Positions 54,614-54,670 of a DNA stretch of 54,670 bases are shown one piece after another. The notes under the pieces are model-generated. The model saw nothing but the letters and a program-made list of their open reading frames with translations. It searched no databases and had not been told where the DNA came from. Within the stretch, counting starts at the first letter, position 1. The number at the start of each line of letters is the position of its first letter. Made by a program: the position numbers and the translations under genes. This stretch comes from Micromonospora sp. CB01531. GTDB taxonomy: Bacteria; Actinomycetota; Actinomycetes; Mycobacteriales; Micromonosporaceae. The stretch covers positions 1 through 54,670 of the forward strand of contig NZ_LWLS01000096.1 in assembly GCF_001905095.1 (NCBI RefSeq), given 5' to 3'.

Positions 54614-54639
54614 AACGCCCCCGACCCGGATCTGATTCC
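54614..54639 (-). promoter_or_regulatory. ECF-type promoter-like repeat 4 (GGAAT-N18-GTT)
   Basis: GGAAT with the upstream CCCGGT conserved, 18 bases, then GTTGAA. The spacer has diverged but the two boxes and their distance are kept. Offset 83 bases from copy 3; the array may continue past the window. Confidence 0.45.
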
Positions 54640-54670
54640 ACCGGGCCACCCCCGGCCACCGGACAGCCAG

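Overview
The window is about 54.7 kb of very GC-rich DNA, densely coded, with many GTG/TTG starts and ATGA/GTGA overlaps. It contains actinobacterial marker genes (rbpA, whiA, opcA, a SufR-led suf operon, an AcnR-type regulator, a Gbn/SCO1839-like protein and acVLRF1). Gene content and order suggest a filamentous actinomycete of the Micromonosporaceae, probably Micromonospora or a close relative. That genus call is inference. Most of the window is chromosomal core; I see no phage, plasmid, CRISPR, rRNA or tRNA.

Layout. 0-8.2 kb: a VOC protein, aconitase (acnA), a roadblock protein beside a probable remnant of a sensor-kinase gene, DUF2630, a RIO1 kinase, a HAD hydrolase, a nitrilase-family hydrolase and acnR. 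The acnA and acnR promoters share a near-identical palindrome, a probable AcnR operator. 8.3-12.1 kb: a three-gene, translationally coupled cassette (TIGR04222-type membrane protein with a Cys/Gly tail, DUF692 enzyme, small partner protein), then an SDR and a Mug-type glycosylase. 12.1-24 kb: an ABC exporter, a crotonase-fold enzyme, a Gbn-like nucleoid protein with a cluster of GATC sites in front of it, an ABC-F ATPase, a zinc peptidase, acVLRF1, a large secreted metzincin and a LysE-type exporter.

24-31 kb: the sufR-B-D-Rieske-C-S-U-T operon on the minus strand, with a probable leaderless sufR promoter overlapped by a SufR-like half-site pair. 31-34.7 kb: heme A synthase (ctaA) and heme O synthase (ctaB) around an ATP-grasp protein and a small conserved protein. 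35-43.5 kb: a pentose-phosphate/glycolysis operon (tkt, tal, pgi, zwf, opcA, pgl). 43.5-44.1 kb: a TnpB transposase remnant. 44-51.2 kb, minus strand: rapZ, yvcK, whiA, gap, pgk, tpiA, secG, then rbpA behind a strong terminator. 51.6-54.7 kb: recQ and a secreted C39-family peptidase.

Most interesting observations: (1) the TIGR04222/DUF692/partner cassette looks like a RiPP-type modification system whose candidate substrate is the Cys/Gly tail of a membrane protein. (2) Four tandem GGAAT-N18-GTT elements, 79-87 bp apart, all point toward the C39 peptidase gene; they resemble SigR/SigH-type ECF promoters. (3) A dispersed intergenic repeat encodes a mini-ORF (VSARSE...RAPQSR) whose stop overlaps the GTG start of pgi in one place and of pgk in another, suggesting a repeat-borne translational coupler. 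(4) Paired AcnR operators, the sufR promoter/operator layout and the roughly 25-bp phased GATC sites upstream of the Gbn-like gene are testable regulatory predictions.
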